Source of the DNA: Epiperipatus broadwayi | Taxonomy: Eukaryota; Onychophora; Udeonychophora; Euonychophora; Peripatidae | NCBI GenBank assembly: GCA_028023455.1 | Contig: JAQFVV010012476.1 | Coordinates: forward strand, 5,340,594-5,404,593 | Direction: 5' to 3' | DNA: 64,000 bases | Shown: piece after piece, positions 38,646-50,339 of the stretch | Layout of the letters: the number at the start of each line of letters is the position of its first letter | Position numbering within the stretch: position 1 is the first letter of the stretch | Program-made: the position numbers and the translations under genes | Notes under the pieces: generated by a model | Databases searched by the model: none | Seen by the model: only the letters and a program-made list of their open reading frames with translations | Told to the model about the DNA's origin: nothing

Positions 38646-38997
38646 CTAAAAAAAATGTCTATTCTTTAAAACCAATGAAACGTTGCATGACTCTATCACA
38701 CAACACCAGCTTACATATTGCTGTTTTAGCGGCATAAATTTTTTTTCATTACCTTTATACCTCCTGCTCTAAGATTTAATAACAAACAGATAATCCTGTG
38801 CTGTCTTATCCAATTTTCCCAGGCTACTTTGAAGTGTATGGCTTTGACTCTAGGAACGGCTCACCTTGATCTATAAGATCTAATGCACCTTTCTTCTAGC
38901 AACCATTATTTACCTCTCAGCTATACTATCAAGCTACTAGCCTCAATTTACAAACATTAATGTTTTTTATATAAGTCAACATGCTTGTATAGTTGAA

Positions 38998-39763
38998 AGG
39001 AAACCAAGTCATACATCATGTGATTTAATTAGCATGTATTTACAAATGTAATATAATGAGCATACTAATAGTTCTCAATAGACAACGCAAGAAAAGGCAT
39101 TTAAAATCCTTATCTAGGATTATCCCTATACCCAAACCAGTTTCAAGCTAATGGCTCTCGTCAGTGAGGGATTAGGACATTCAGACACTAGATCTAAAAT
39201 ACAAACCCAAAACCAGCATTTATAGAATACTTAACTATTAAATTGAAAATCTAAAAATTTCAGATATATGTATGTCTTCAAATCCAGCTTTCTAACTTAA
39301 ATAGTCATATGGGACTGAACTAAATTCAGATACACCATATATTAATAGCCTTGGCAATATAACATCACCAAAGCCTTAAAAGCCAAACTACAATAGTAAG
39401 AAAAACCAAGTCATACATTATATAACTTAATTAGCTTGTATTTACAAATTTAATATAATGAGTATGCTAATAGCTTTAAACAAGCTTTTTCGATAAATGT
39501 CCTATCCCCAACTGGTTTCAAGCTAATGGCTCTCATCAGTGAGGCACTAGGACATTCAGACACTAGATCTAAAATATAAAATTCAAGCCCAGCATTTATC
39601 GAATACTTAACTATTAAGTAGAAAATCTGAAATTTTCAGACATCTATATGTCTTCAAATCCAGATATTTAACTTAAAAAGCCACATGGGACTGAACTAAA
39701 TTCATATACACCTTATATTAATGGCCTTAGCAATATAACATCACCAAATCCTTAAAACAAAAT
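38998..39763. repeat. Tandem repeat of about 400 bp, units 1 and 2
   Basis: Unit 1 (38998-39400) and unit 2 (39401-39763) share AACCAAGTCATACAT, TTAATTAGC, TAATATAATGAG, TTTCAAGCTAATGGCTCTC, TCAGTGAGG, GGACATTCAGACACTAGATC, AGAAAATCTGAAA, GTCTTCAAATCCAG, GGGACTGAACTAAATTCA and GCAATATAACATCACCAAA in the same order. Unit 2 lacks about 40 bp near its first third. A third unit starts after the transposon (41398). The arrangement and several blocks recur at 61300-62392. Confidence 0.85.
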
Positions 39764-41397
39764 TATACCTGGGCCTCATTTTATGTGGTAGATAGGTTCC
39801 GCAGAAAACCTGCATTAAAAAAAATCGCACATAATAGACTTAACTTACCTTGAAAAATGGGAATTATGTTCTGTAATTTTCAGAAATCACATAACAGCAA
39901 AGCAACAAGGAAAAATTACTTTAAAATTCACATAAAAAAAAAAAAATATGGAAATAAAATATGACTAATAAAAAATTTCAAATATTTGAAAAAATTGATA
40001 ACAAGACCAACTTGTTTTACTTTTTTATTAACTACAGTATTTAATTTTATTCAAAACAATATGTCTTTATGTGTAATTTATTTTACATTTTTCATACATA
40101 TTTTAATCATTATCGCTATTGACAATATGCAATTCGTTTGTGAACTGGGAAGAAATCATTCATCACAAGAGGAAGTACAACTAGTGCCACCTTCAGTCTT
40201 GTGGGGTGTGAATGGTTTTCTATCGACAATGTAATTGGTGATTAAACTTTGAGACAATGATTTTACTATTTGTTTATGAAGCTCATGATATCCAGTCTGC
40301 TATGTCTAGCTGTTAGAGAATGCATTTCCACTAATGCAACTCTCTATATATTACATACTTCTACAATAGTGTTAATAATTACTAATGGTTAAATTTTCTT
40401 TTATACATGTATATACATGGAAAAACTTTTAGACAAAAAAAAAGTTACAAATAAAAATATTTAAAAACTTTTAAAGATATGTTCTTTTCTGTCTAAAAGT
40501 TTATCCATGTACATATGTGTATAAAAGAAAATATAAACACATTTTAAAGATATATTCTTTTTAAATAGAAAATAAAAGGTATTATAACTTTTTTCTGTCT
40601 AAAAGTTTTTTCATGTATATATGTGTATAAAAGAAAATATAAACAAACACATACATAACACAGACATACAACTACTATTTAGTTCTGGTTGGAATTTAAG
40701 AGCTTATTCATTGCAGCAAACTCAGATTTTAGCATTTTCTGACATTTTTCTTTATCTCACACTTCAATGTAAAATATATGATTAAATGATTATTACTTAT
40801 CAGAAAATAATAAATATGATTTCATTTGATAGATATTTTTGTTTACTACTGAAATAAATTTTAAATGTTCACATTTTGTTTCTATAAGTATTTAAAAAAT
40901 AAGATTGCAATTCAAACAAAAAGATTATACATTATCATTTCTAGAAAGATTATTTTCAGTTTATAAAATCAACAAAATCTTTGTTATTTCTGATTATTTT
41001 TAAAAATCTAAAAAAACATTTATTTATTTCTCTTATATCTAATGAAATATGTTTTAAAACTTTAAAATTTTTGAATATTTATTGTGGTATTTTTTATACT
41101 TTTTATACTCGTAATATAAGTAGATTGTTTAAGTAGAAGCTAAGTTTCTAAATAGCTTCAGGTCATATTCATGTTAGTTGCTAATATAATGTTAAATTTT
41201 TGGAAAAAAAATATATTTCAAGTCAAAATAAGTTATTAATAATTTATATTTCTTGATATCTAATAAATATAGTGAAATATGAACTTCTTTATCGCATAAA
41301 AGAAAACCAGATAAAAAGATATTAAGAAAAAACATGAATCACATAACTTCAAAATCACATCAAAAAAATCCGCATAAAATGAGACCCAGGTGTATAA
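39764..41397. mobile_element. TA-flanked DNA transposon, about 1.6 kb, non-autonomous
   Basis: Ends are inverted: left TACCTGGGCCTCATTTTATG, right in reverse TACACCTGGGTCTCATTTTA, both followed by GTGG or GCGG; both sides have TA. It sits at the junction between unit 2 and unit 3 of a tandem repeat, where the uninterrupted junction of units 1 and 2 shows the empty site. Inside is a motif like CTAAAAGTTTTTCCATGTAT three times (inverted near 40410, direct near 40490 and 40600), and no transposase motif. The 82-codon frame at 39986-40234 is hydrophobic and unrecognised. TIR style and TA target suggest the pogo/Tigger or mariner group. Confidence 0.75.
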
Positions 41398-41505
41398 TAG
41401 TAAAAAAAAAACCTGGCCATACATCACATCATTTAATTAGCTAATATTTACAAATGTTATATAATGAGTATGCCAATGCTCTAAACAAGCCTGCACACAC
41501 TCATT
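41398..41505. repeat. 400 bp repeat, start of unit 3
   Basis: Resumes the repeat after the transposon: CCATACATCACATCATTTAA, TTAGCTAATATTTACAAATG, ATAATGAGTATGCCAAT and AAACAAGC, as in unit 2. It is then cut off. Confidence 0.8.
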
Positions 41506-41509
41506 ATAT

Positions 41510-42820
41510 TAGATTTGTATAGTTGTATATATCTGAAACCTGTTCAGTATTAATATATTATGGTGTCCTTAATTTTTTTTAATAACTATAATCACCTATT
41601 CAAGAAAGTTGGCTTAGATTGAAAACATTCATATTTTTTAGTTTGGGATGATAGCTTGATTCTATAATGGAGTTGTAAATGGTGGTTGTGAGAAGCAAGG
41701 TGCATTAAATTCTAAAGATCCAGGTATGCTATTCCAAGATCCAAAGCTTTTTATTGATAAAAGTCATGACCTTGAAACTAATATTATATAGGACACTACA
41801 GGATAATGATTTATTAAATACCATCATCTGTCATCATTTGTCATCTATTCATTACTAAATCTCACATTAGGTGACATAGAGGTGGTGGAAAAAATAATGA
41901 TTCCTCTATTCTTCCACAAATATATCACTGTCTTATTATCACTTACTTTTGTGATTTATCAATATTAATAATGCAATCAAAAACTCAGATATTTTAATCT
42001 ACAACCCTGTTGCTTAGATAGAGTAGAAATAGTTTGCATTCAAAAGCTAAATGTTTCTGAACTTTTGAAGTCTGTGAGTTATGAAAGCCAACGAAGCCTA
42101 GCATCGGTAAGAGCATATAGGGGACCTGGCTAATCAAACTAAGTTCCTGACGGTCAGAGATGATGATAGAATCAGAGAAAGAGTAAAAAAGTTGGAGGAT
42201 GCCCATAGACAAGATGGTCAAAATAAGCAAAAAACAGCCATGTCTACATCAAAAAGAGAAGAAATTGGAAATACAAAAATAAAGGCAAAGATAGATAGTC
42301 AATATATAAACCACATGTCTGGAATTGTAAACCAGTTCCTTAAAATAAGGACTTTTTCAGAAAATGCTGATGTAAATACAGATAGATAAATAAGATAATT
42401 AAATCAATAACTTGATAGTTAAATAGACTAAAAGACAATTAGATAGACAAGTAGATAAGCAAAAAGATTAAATAAAATAAAATTTGTTTATTGTTGATAT
42501 CAACATCAGGCACAGGAAGTTATAGATAAAGCCAAAAAAAGAACATATGGACAATGGTTATTTATAATTTCTAGTCAATGAGTAAAAGTGATGTTAAAAT
42601 CACCAGGCAGTTAAGGTTTTTTTTATCATTTTCTCACTGATAAAATCACTAGAAAGACTTTACTTATCAAATTAATCTATTACTCTTTGGAATTTTTGGG
42701 GGTTTTCTTCTTTGTTTTATACTTGAACAATACTTCTACCCCCCAATATTTATATTTCTGGATGAACTGATTATGGAATGTCTAATCTGAAAAGGGAAAA
42801 AATCTATTTTTTTTTAAATA
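41510..42820. other. Intergenic, nothing recognised
   Basis: Open frames at 41994-42230 (-) and 42192-42389 (+) have no domain. The stretch near 42380-42480 is rich in AGATAGA, AATTAG and related short units and may be a decayed GATA-type repeat. Confidence 0.35.
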
Positions 42821-42824
42821 TAAG

Positions 42825-43130
42825 ATCTCTACTGCATCTATGAAACACCATGTGAATGTGGAAGAATGTATATTGGTGAAACTAGTCATCCCATTGAAAA
42901 GTGCTTGCAAGAACACAAGTGATAATTAGAAGAAAAAACTGAGTGTCAAAGGTAGGACATCATCTGCCAATGAAAATAGGTTCAATTGGGAAAATACAAA
43001 AATATTGGATAGAGAAGAAAAAATACAAAGAAGAAAATTTAAAGAGGCTGCTCACATGTCAATGGCAAAAAATTCCATAAGCCAACTTAGTGTGACTATG
43101 CATAATGCATGGAAAACACTAATCAACTTT
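42825..43130 (+). pseudogene. Penelope-like GIY-YIG endonuclease fragment
   Basis: Translates as YCIYETPCECGRMYIGET then EHK, the start of a GIY-YIG domain with its CxC zinc-like pair and YIGET, better preserved than the copy at 27440-29240. After stops and a frameshift come NRFNWENTKILDREEKIQRR then KFKEAAHM, and MHNAWKTLI, the C-terminal blocks of Penelope-type proteins. Only this end remains, without any reverse transcriptase upstream. It is from a different subfamily than 27440-29240, judged by its sequence. Confidence 0.85.
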
Positions 43131-43204
43131 GCTCTTAGGAAAAAGTGGAGAAATCAGGAGCAACCTCATAGATAAAGTATATGAAATTACTAGAGACTGC
43201 TACC

Positions 43205-43480
43205 TTTGACAGGATGACACAGTTGGTTAGTGTGTTACCTTAAAATTTAATACTTCAAGAATCTAAGGATCCAGGTTTGAATCCCATGCTGGTCAGGCCA
43301 GCAACACCTGAAGAATAGGGGAGAATAATACCTCTTGAAACATTGTGCATATACTAGCCTGTTTGATGGGCTATTACTAACAGTTGAACATATCTGGAAT
43401 ATTTAAATAAAGTTAAACTTTTTTAAAGACATTCAATACTCATATTAGATAGTGGAAATAGTCCAATATAAAAATACAAT
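43205..43480 (+). repeat. SINE family E, full copy
   Basis: Head GATGACACAGTTGGTTAGTG (A box), ATCCAGGTTTGAATCCCATG (B box), then GGTCAGGCCAGCAACACCTG, TACTAGCCTGTTTGATGGGC, TAAATAAAGTTAAAC and a tail with TAGTGGAAATAGTCCAATAT. Shares the body with 60918-61110 and the tail with 38480-38645. Confidence 0.75.
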
Positions 43481-43569
43481 AAGATCACTACAATTTATGT
43501 AAATATGAAGTTACAAGAAAAGTGCCTTCTATCAAGAAAAATAAGAACACTATTACTTCATAAGAAGTA

Positions 43570-43655
43570 TGCATGGAAGTACTGCGAGCAGAGATTCAAT
43601 CCTGAGACCTTCTGATCTCAATTTAGATGCTCTACCAACTGTATCAAACTTCACA
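43570..43655 (-). repeat. tRNA-like sequence (SINE head or tRNA pseudogene)
   Basis: The minus strand reads TGAAGTTTGATACAGTTGGT, AGAGCATCTAAATTGAGATC, AGAAGGTCTCAGGATTGAAT and CTCTGCTCGCAGTACTTCC. The ends (GAAGT and ACTTC) can pair as an acceptor stem, and A and B boxes are in place. The anticodon arm is imperfect, so I prefer a SINE head over a working tRNA. Confidence 0.5.
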
Positions 43656-43804
43656 GTGTAAGAAAAATATGAATTATTATTACAAATTAAAATTTAAGCT
43701 TTCTTTTATGATTGATTAAATAAAAACTAAAACAAAAGGTGAACATTGATAACTATTGAATTTGAGAAATTTCCTTCTTATTTTTTGAGATTATAAAACT
43801 AAAT

Positions 43805-44990
43805 CTCCACATATATCGTCAGTACCATTTCCATCTATTATTGAACCATTGCAGATTGAAGGTCTCTCCAAATTTAACACGTTTCTTCCATCTCTAGCCT
43901 CACTTCTTCACAACCCACCAGAAAAATTCCTTGTATCATCCATCAATCTCATATATGGTCTTTTGCTAGCTCTTTTGCAATTTCTTGAGATTCAAAAATT
44001 TCAACTGTCCATCTATTATCACCATTTTTATCAATATACCTAATCCTGTCCATTTCAATTTCTCAATTCTCCCAATGACATCAATGATACCTATTTGTTT
44101 TCTCACCCATTTATCCCCCCCCCAGCTTTTGTTATTATTCCTTGCATACATCTCTTCATACTCCATTGAATGATCTGAACTCTGTATTTTGCATATCCAT
44201 TAAGTATTCAAGTCTCACCATATATAAAATACATTTATTTGTGTCTGTCATGATTGTATATATTGGAAAAAATATTCTTAAACTCGGAGGTAAAAAGCCA
44301 ATAAACTCACCACGCTGGTTAATGTATAGGTAAGAGAACAAACAGGTGTTATTGATCTCATTGAAAAAATTATAAGATAGAAGTGGAGTTGGGCTAGACA
44401 TATTGCTAGAAGACATGATAATAGATGGACAATTGAAATTTTAAACTGGATTCCAAGAGATTGTAAAAGACCCAGAAAGAGACCACATGTGAGATGGATG
44501 GATGAAATAAGAAAGTGTGCAGGGGTGATGTGGAGAAGAGAAGCTAAAGATAGAAAAAAGATGGATTGAACTTGGAGAGATCTTTATCCTGCAGTGGATT
44601 GATGATGGTTGATGATAATGAAAATACATTTATTTAAAAAATTTCTTTTCAAATAAATAGGCATATATCTTTATAATATTATTTCTCCTAAAAGCAGTTT
44701 AATTTTATGTTTCATTTCATCAATTATGTTTTCATCTGCACTAATAAACTGACTAAAGTATTTGAATTTGCTAACTTCTAATTTACGATTATCAGTGTTA
44801 ATTTTCTTCTTCTGAGATTCTCCGTTGAACGTTACTTCAGTTTTTTCCAATATGTATCCTTAGTTCTACTATCCTGTTTTTATTTGATTACTCTTGCAAC
44901 ATTTTAGAAGGCTCTAAAGTATTATTTGCAAGACCAACTTCATTAACTACACACACACACACTTACATATATATATATATTCTTCTGTCG
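43805..44990 (-). mobile_element. RTE-like LINE, 3' part of ORF2, split by an inverted piece
   Basis: The lower part (43805-44290) gives the tail with IVIDGQLKFLNLKKL, the KWTGLGILI stretch that corresponds to WRWAGHI, and VRLEYLMDMQNTEFRSF. The upper part (44640-44990) gives, across frames, KYFSQFISADENIIDEM then KHKIKLLL, and LEPSKMLQE, which match the YLGSIISADGN region further upstream in the protein. Between them (44325-44630) is a piece of the same family in the plus orientation. Stops and frameshifts are frequent. Confidence 0.8.
44325..44630 (+). mobile_element. RTE-like 3' fragment in inverted orientation
   Basis: Closely matches 6838-7135: ATAGGTAAGAGAACAAACAG, TTCCAAGAGATTGTAAAAGA, AGACCACATGTGAGATGGAT, GCAGGGGTGATGTGGAGAAG and TTGATGATGGTTGATGA. 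It lies inside the minus-strand RTE copy, so it is either a nested insertion or an inverted duplication of that copy. Confidence 0.85.
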
Positions 44991-45139
44991 TATTTAATAG
45001 TGCCAACTGCCTGGCATCGTATGCTACCTTAAAAAAAACATCAGCATTTTCTATTTTATTATGTTATAAGGGTAATCTGCCTGCTTCTTATAAAATATTA
45101 TCATTAATACATCAAAATATATAAAAGTATAAGATCAAA

Positions 45140-45215
45140 TACAGAGCTTCAAGAAATATTGAAAGAGTTATCGAATGAAAGTGAGAAAGTAGAACTAAGG
45201 ATAATACATCTGGTC
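45140..45215 (+). mobile_element. Small RTE-like reverse transcriptase scrap
   Basis: Translates to ELQEILKELSNESEKVELRI, matching the block LQxxLxxLxxxSxKVGLKI that precedes the KTK motif of RTE-type enzymes. A still shorter relative is at about 47285-47330. Confidence 0.55.
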
Positions 45216-45219
45216 CGAC

Positions 45220-46190
45220 GTCAAATAATATATTTGGTAGTCTATTTCTTAAAAGCAATAGAAAACAATGTGCTAAATATTTTGTTTTAAATGTGATAAT
45301 ATCTTTTCATGTATTTAATCCGGCAATGGATGTATAATTTCCCATTATTTGGAACAGCACCTATAAAAAACTAATATTGCATGTATTAATTATCAATATA
45401 TACATTATAATTCAATGTTATGTCCATCAGTAAAATTTACTTTAAATTTTTTTAGATATTGCTGAATAGGTCTAACACTATTATTATATACGTGCACATA
45501 ACAGTTAAATTAAAAGCACTCAATTTAATCTCCTTTGTTTCAATTAATTTTTTTAAAAGTTGTTTTCAATAAAATTGCCAAATCTCAATTATTTTTGCCA
45601 GTAGAGGTCGGTAGCATACAGCCAAAAATTGAATGCTATTCGTTTGAATCCGAAGACGTACAAATTCTAGTTTCGCGAAGAAATTTAATTTTAAATTTAT
45701 GTAATAAATATTTTTAAAAGTTTAAAAGCAAAATCCTAGACCAAATCTAGATTATTTACACATATAGTAATCGAGTTTGAAGCATTTTCAATTTAAAAAT
45801 CTTTTTTTTATTAATAAATATATTACTATAAATAAAAATATATATTTAATAATACAAAAGTATGCTTTTTAGCATTAAAAACTATAAATTCACTTATTTG
45901 GATAAAATAGATAATGGTTATAAAAATGTAGGAAATGAAATAAAACTATGCAATTATGTAACGTTTACGTGATGGCATCAAAGGAAATAACTGGAACACT
46001 TGTGTATTACTAATATTTCTGTGGGTTTGAATCGGCAAAGAAAGATATAGAAGAAAATAAAAGTTTCAGAAATATAAATAATATCTTAGTATTGAGCAAA
46101 AAGTTATTTCATCAATACAAACAAAAGATGAAATATTAACCAAAAGAGGGATGACATCTTTAAACGTGTGGAAGATTATAAATAATTATA
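45220..46190. other. Intergenic, nothing recognised
   Basis: The open frame 45535-45717 contains CpG-bearing codons (VEVGSIQPKIECYSFESE) but no domain I know and no splice signals that convince me. The rest is AT-rich. Confidence 0.3.
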
Positions 46191-46194
46191 TCGG

Positions 46195-46312
46195 TTATAT
46201 TGGATAGAGTGGATGGTTATAAGGAGCTTGTAAATGTGAGTTCAAATTTCCTCTAATTACTTTTAGGTTAAGTATAGACATTATACTTGTATTTCAATAT
46301 TATATCATAATA
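46195..46312 (+). repeat. Foldback element family B, right end only
   Basis: GTGAGTTCAAATTTCCTCTA, ATTACTTTTAGGTTAAGTAT, AGACATTATACTTGTATTTC and AATATTATAT match the right end of the copy at 32035 and the inverted left end of the copy at 13690. Confidence 0.65.
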
Positions 46313-46477
46313 AAAAACCAAAAAAACATATTCTTTTCAAATACTACATTTTCCAAATTGACAAGCATTTAAAATGAAAAGATGAGACATGCAATTGAAT
46401 CAATGAAGAAGAGAATGCTCCAGGAGATATGGAAATCATTGCTGATATCTTAAAAAAAGCAGGTGAAGAAATAGAAT

Positions 46478-46725
46478 AGTATTCAAGCAGACAAAACTCT
46501 CCATACAGTATTGCCACTCAGTGCAAGCCAGAGTAATCAATGGATTCCAGAAGGCTTATTCATAAAATCCTCATCTAGTGCTTATTCATGGGAATTTTAT
46601 GCACAAGCCTTCTGAAATCCATTGATTACTCTGGCCTGCATTGAGTAGCAATACTGTGTGGAAAGTTTTACCTGTTTAAATAACAGTTATAAGCGAGCAT
46701 AAAAAATGGTGATCATGTGATGTTT
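46478..46725. repeat. Foldback element family A, short palindrome
   Basis: 46485-46580 (CAAAACTCTCCATACAGTAT, GCCACTCAGTGCAAGCCAG, TAATCAATGGATTCCAGAAG) meets its inverted copy at 46590-46680 with almost no loop. The core of family A is missing. The tail AATAACAGTTATAAGCGAGC, GGTGATCATGTGATG matches that at 30590. Confidence 0.85.
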
Positions 46726-47164
46726 ATTGACTTAAATAGAATAGTAGTTAGCAAAACTATACATAAAATGTAAATGATAAAGATTTACTGAAAGATTGGA
46801 TGAATAAAGTAGTAATAATTAAGAAAGGTGAAGAAGTAATATTGATATTTAAGAAATATAATAAAGAAGCCCTTAAAAATGCATACAAATCTATCAACCT
46901 TTTATTAGCCCTATACAAATTCTTTATCAAATTATTACAACTCCTCTCTGTGTAGTGAATTTTGGATTTGAATCAATCCAAACAATATGAGACTAATTTA
47001 AACAGTTTTAACACAGTGGATTAATCTGACTAGTGAGGGAAGTCATAGAAAGTACTAATAAATGTGAGTTGTGTCTATTTGGCTCATCATGATGCAAATC
47101 TGGAATATTGTCACATCCTGAAAAATATATATCAAAATAGCACAGCAATGATTACATTACATAG

Positions 47165-47243
47165 TAATACTAGAAAGATTATCATTGGACTCTGGTTGGC
47201 ACAGGATGGCACTACTGTACGGAGAGTTTTGCCTTGTTTGTAA
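47165..47243 (-). repeat. Foldback element family A, one arm
   Basis: The minus strand reads AAACAAGGCAAAACTCTCCG, TACAGTAGTGCCATCCTGTG, CCAACCAGAGTCCAATGATA, the outer part of a family A arm only. Confidence 0.65.
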
Positions 47244-47639
47244 ACTATTTAAAGATCTGGAGGTTGCAAATAGTGGGTTCTTTTTTGCAAATATTTTTTC
47301 AGAGTTTAAGGAAATATTGAAAATAAATTAAGAAAGTAGAACTGAAAAATCTTTTCTAATTAAAACTTTTTATTTTTGAGTATTCCAAATGAATTCCTGC
47401 TGTTATAATAGGAAGACTGGACTGGTTCAATCAAAAATATAATAATCAATTTTATGCATTGCAGTCCTTTTTTTTTTTTATAAAACTTCATTCCTGTATA
47501 TATTCATCATGGTAAGAACACTTCCTCTTGGGCATATTGTCTATTGTTTAGGATTATTAATATTCCTATTAATTTTATCACTATAGAAAATTAACATCAA
47601 CAAAGAACTAGGAAAATAGACACAGGTATATAATAAGCC

Positions 47640-48125
47640 TGGGGATTTCAGTTATTACATAATAGAGATGTCTGCCTATCCCTTGCATATGTATTAAATG
47701 GATTATGTCTTGCACATGAGGCATCAGACGGACCTTAGGTCAACATGGGTGTGACAAGAATCTCAGCCTCAGGGTGGCCTTTGAGTGTTCCATCATCAGA
47801 TTTTCAATTGGATGGACAGTTGAAGAGTTGGAGTGTGGAGTGAATTGAAGCCTATCCATTAAAGTATGAGGATTAGCTATCTTAATATATATCTGAGCAC
47901 TTATAACATATATGTGTTGAGATGGTAATCTGGACCAACAGATGATTGCTGGTTTAGCATGAAATACGTATATTGGTGATTATTTAACTTTTCAACATAT
48001 ATGTGTTCGAGTGTCTCAGTGTTATGAGATAGAGTGGAGAGTGGTGGGTTGTGTGAAAGTCTGTGCTTATATACCCTATATATTACATATATCAACACAG
48101 GTAATATAATAAGCTGTCTGTTTCA
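47640..48125 (+). repeat. Foldback element family B, copy 5 (one-armed subtype)
   Basis: Contains GTCAACATGGGTGTGACAAG, CAGATTTTCAATTGGATGGA, GGATTAGCTATCTTAATATA, AATCTGGACCAACAGATGAT and GAGATAGAGTGGAGAGTGG. It is flanked by direct copies of ACACAGGTATATAATAAGC (47621) and ACACAGGTAATATAATAAGC (48096), each followed by TTTCAGTTA. It shares its end and centre with the copy at 56990. Confidence 0.7.
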
Positions 48126-48129
48126 GTTA

Positions 48130-49745
48130 CTATCAATCAAAGTAGGTGCAAGTGCAATTCAAATTTTAGCCTACAAAAATTCAACTGCACATGCTCTGAG
48201 GCAAGGTTAGATATAAGAACATGTCTAGCTTGAGAACTGGGCCATGTATAGTAGTAGTGATCTTTGTTTTGGTGTTTGTTTAAATTTATCTGAAGTTTTT
48301 ATAACATTACTGTAAAAACTGAAATGGACAGAGAGGACCAAGAAACTATCATTTTTGCAATGACTATTTAAAAATTGGGACATACAACAGTCCCAAAAAG
48401 ATGACACTGGGACATCTAATGAAAAATAGAGACAAATCCTGAAAAATCAGGACCTCAGGTCACCCTATGTTAAAAATACAAATTGTTTATTACAGTAAAT
48501 TAGTTAATATTAATAGGTTAATCTTCATAATACTTAGGTTTATAATAAACAAAAAAATTGTATGATTCTTTTAGCTTTCACTTGATATCCACATTAAGTA
48601 TAATAATCTGCTCCATTTATTCCATTGTAAAGCTTTTGGTGACATTGTCTTAAAATTATCAGACATGGGGAGAATTAAATACATAACTAATTACTCTACA
48701 GTAGCTATTTTGAGAAATAGAAACTAATTACCATTTATTGTTCATTTATTAATCAACATTACAATGGAGTGTATAAGCAGAGTATATAGGATGTTGCTAC
48801 TCCTATTGCATAAGTCATAGGTAGAAAGTGATGAAAAATTACTGCTTCTATTCAAGTATATTCCACAACCACAATAGTTATTTCATGGGAAATTTTTAAA
48901 GTTAATGTACCTGTTCTACATTACATCTGTTAAGATTTTCACTGTTATGGCCTCAACGTTGCAATAACACTGACGGGGCTTTAGTCACTTTTACTTAAAT
49001 TCACTTTTTTGCTGCTATCTTTAGTGTTCATTTGTCAGTTTTGCATTTATTTGATGTCACAAACTGAAACTAAAATAATATTGATTCATTTAATGTTTAA
49101 AAAAAGTCTCAAAGAGGCCAACAATAATACTGATTGGTGGTTTCTTTGTACTATGGTATGAGAGTATACACAAGAGTTTTTGAGAGACTTATTCTTTGGT
49201 TTAGATTTCAAAAATGAATATGTTCTGTAATTTGTTTACATATTTATGATTATTTTAGTAAAATATTTATGAAATATATATATATATTGTCAAGATTATT
49301 TATAATTAAACTCATTTTAAAAAAAAATTTTTTTAAAAGATTTACTTTTAGAAGAAGACAAATCAAGAAAAATGTAATGATGTAAAGCAGGAAATTGTGA
49401 TTGGTTAAAAAAAAACCCATCTGCTGTATTATATTTTTAACAATACCAGTCAGGTAGCATCAATAAGTTTTATTAAATAAACCTCCACACAAATTAAAAT
49501 TAGCAAACAGGTTTATTCATTTGCCAAAAGAAAACACATATGAACAAAAGAATTAACAGTTCTTAAAAATTACTTTGTACTGTCTACAATCAATAATAAA
49601 CTTCTGGTTCGGTGATTTACTTCTTCACATGCATCACAAATTTAACTAGTCCCTCTTTACTTGTGTTGCCATTTATACAATTTCTTATGCACATACAATA
49701 TGTGCAACTGCTACATGTGACAACTCACACTTTTCTTACTGCTAC
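48130..49745. other. Intergenic, nothing recognised
   Basis: AT-rich. A frame at 48225-48407 (-) has no domain. No other family member seen. Confidence 0.35.
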
Positions 49746-49749
49746 AAAC

Positions 49750-49955
49750 TATTGTGCCAGTCAAAACATGTTTATCCATCTAACATGAGCTGGAACTCAC
49801 AAAATGTACTTCAAACCCAGTCAAGCCCAAGATTTAGATCAGGAACCAGCCTGGATTCGAACCCACTCTCTAAGCCCCAGATCAAACACTTAATGAATAA
49901 CATAATAGTGATGGCACATGAGAATTAATCTTAATCCGGCCGATTAGCAAAGCTG
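49750..49955 (-). repeat. SINE family D
   Basis: The minus strand has a tRNA-like head with GTTTGATCTGGGGCTTAGAG and the B box GTGGGTTCGAATCCAGGCTG, then TGGGCTTGACTGGGTTTGAA. The plus strand order CCAGTCAAAAC, CAAACCCAGTCAAGCCCAAG, ATTCGAACCCA, CCCAGATCAAA, ATTAGCAAAGCTGAGC is kept at 53625-53890. Confidence 0.6.
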
Positions 49956-50234
49956 AGCAAAACAATGAGACATCTATTAACTATGACTATATTAAAATAT
50001 ATATAAGCAAGGCTCTAATATGTGGAAGTGGAGGAAAAGGAATTCAAACTACTCAAATAAGTTAAACAATAAAATATAGTTTAATATAATGAAAAATTAT
50101 TATACAATTATAAATTAAGTACATTAGTATGTGCGTGAATGAGCAAGCGGTAGATAATTACATAGTGTCATTTACGCTATTATTTATCGTATGCTCTTTA
50201 TTAGCTAAATTATATATGATAAATAAACACACAT

Positions 50235-50332
50235 CTTTGGTGGGTCCAATATTAAAATGCCAATCAGTTATTAGAAAGAAGTTACATAAAATTGCTATTA
50301 ATGCTTTGATTTACGGTTCTGAAATGTGGTGA
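50235..50332 (+). mobile_element. Small RTE-like LINE scrap
   Basis: Reads RKKLHKIAINALIYGSEMW then a stop, equivalent to KRKVFNKCVLPVLTYGSETW in the other RTE-like copies. Confidence 0.6.
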
Positions 50333-50339
50333 CTAACAT

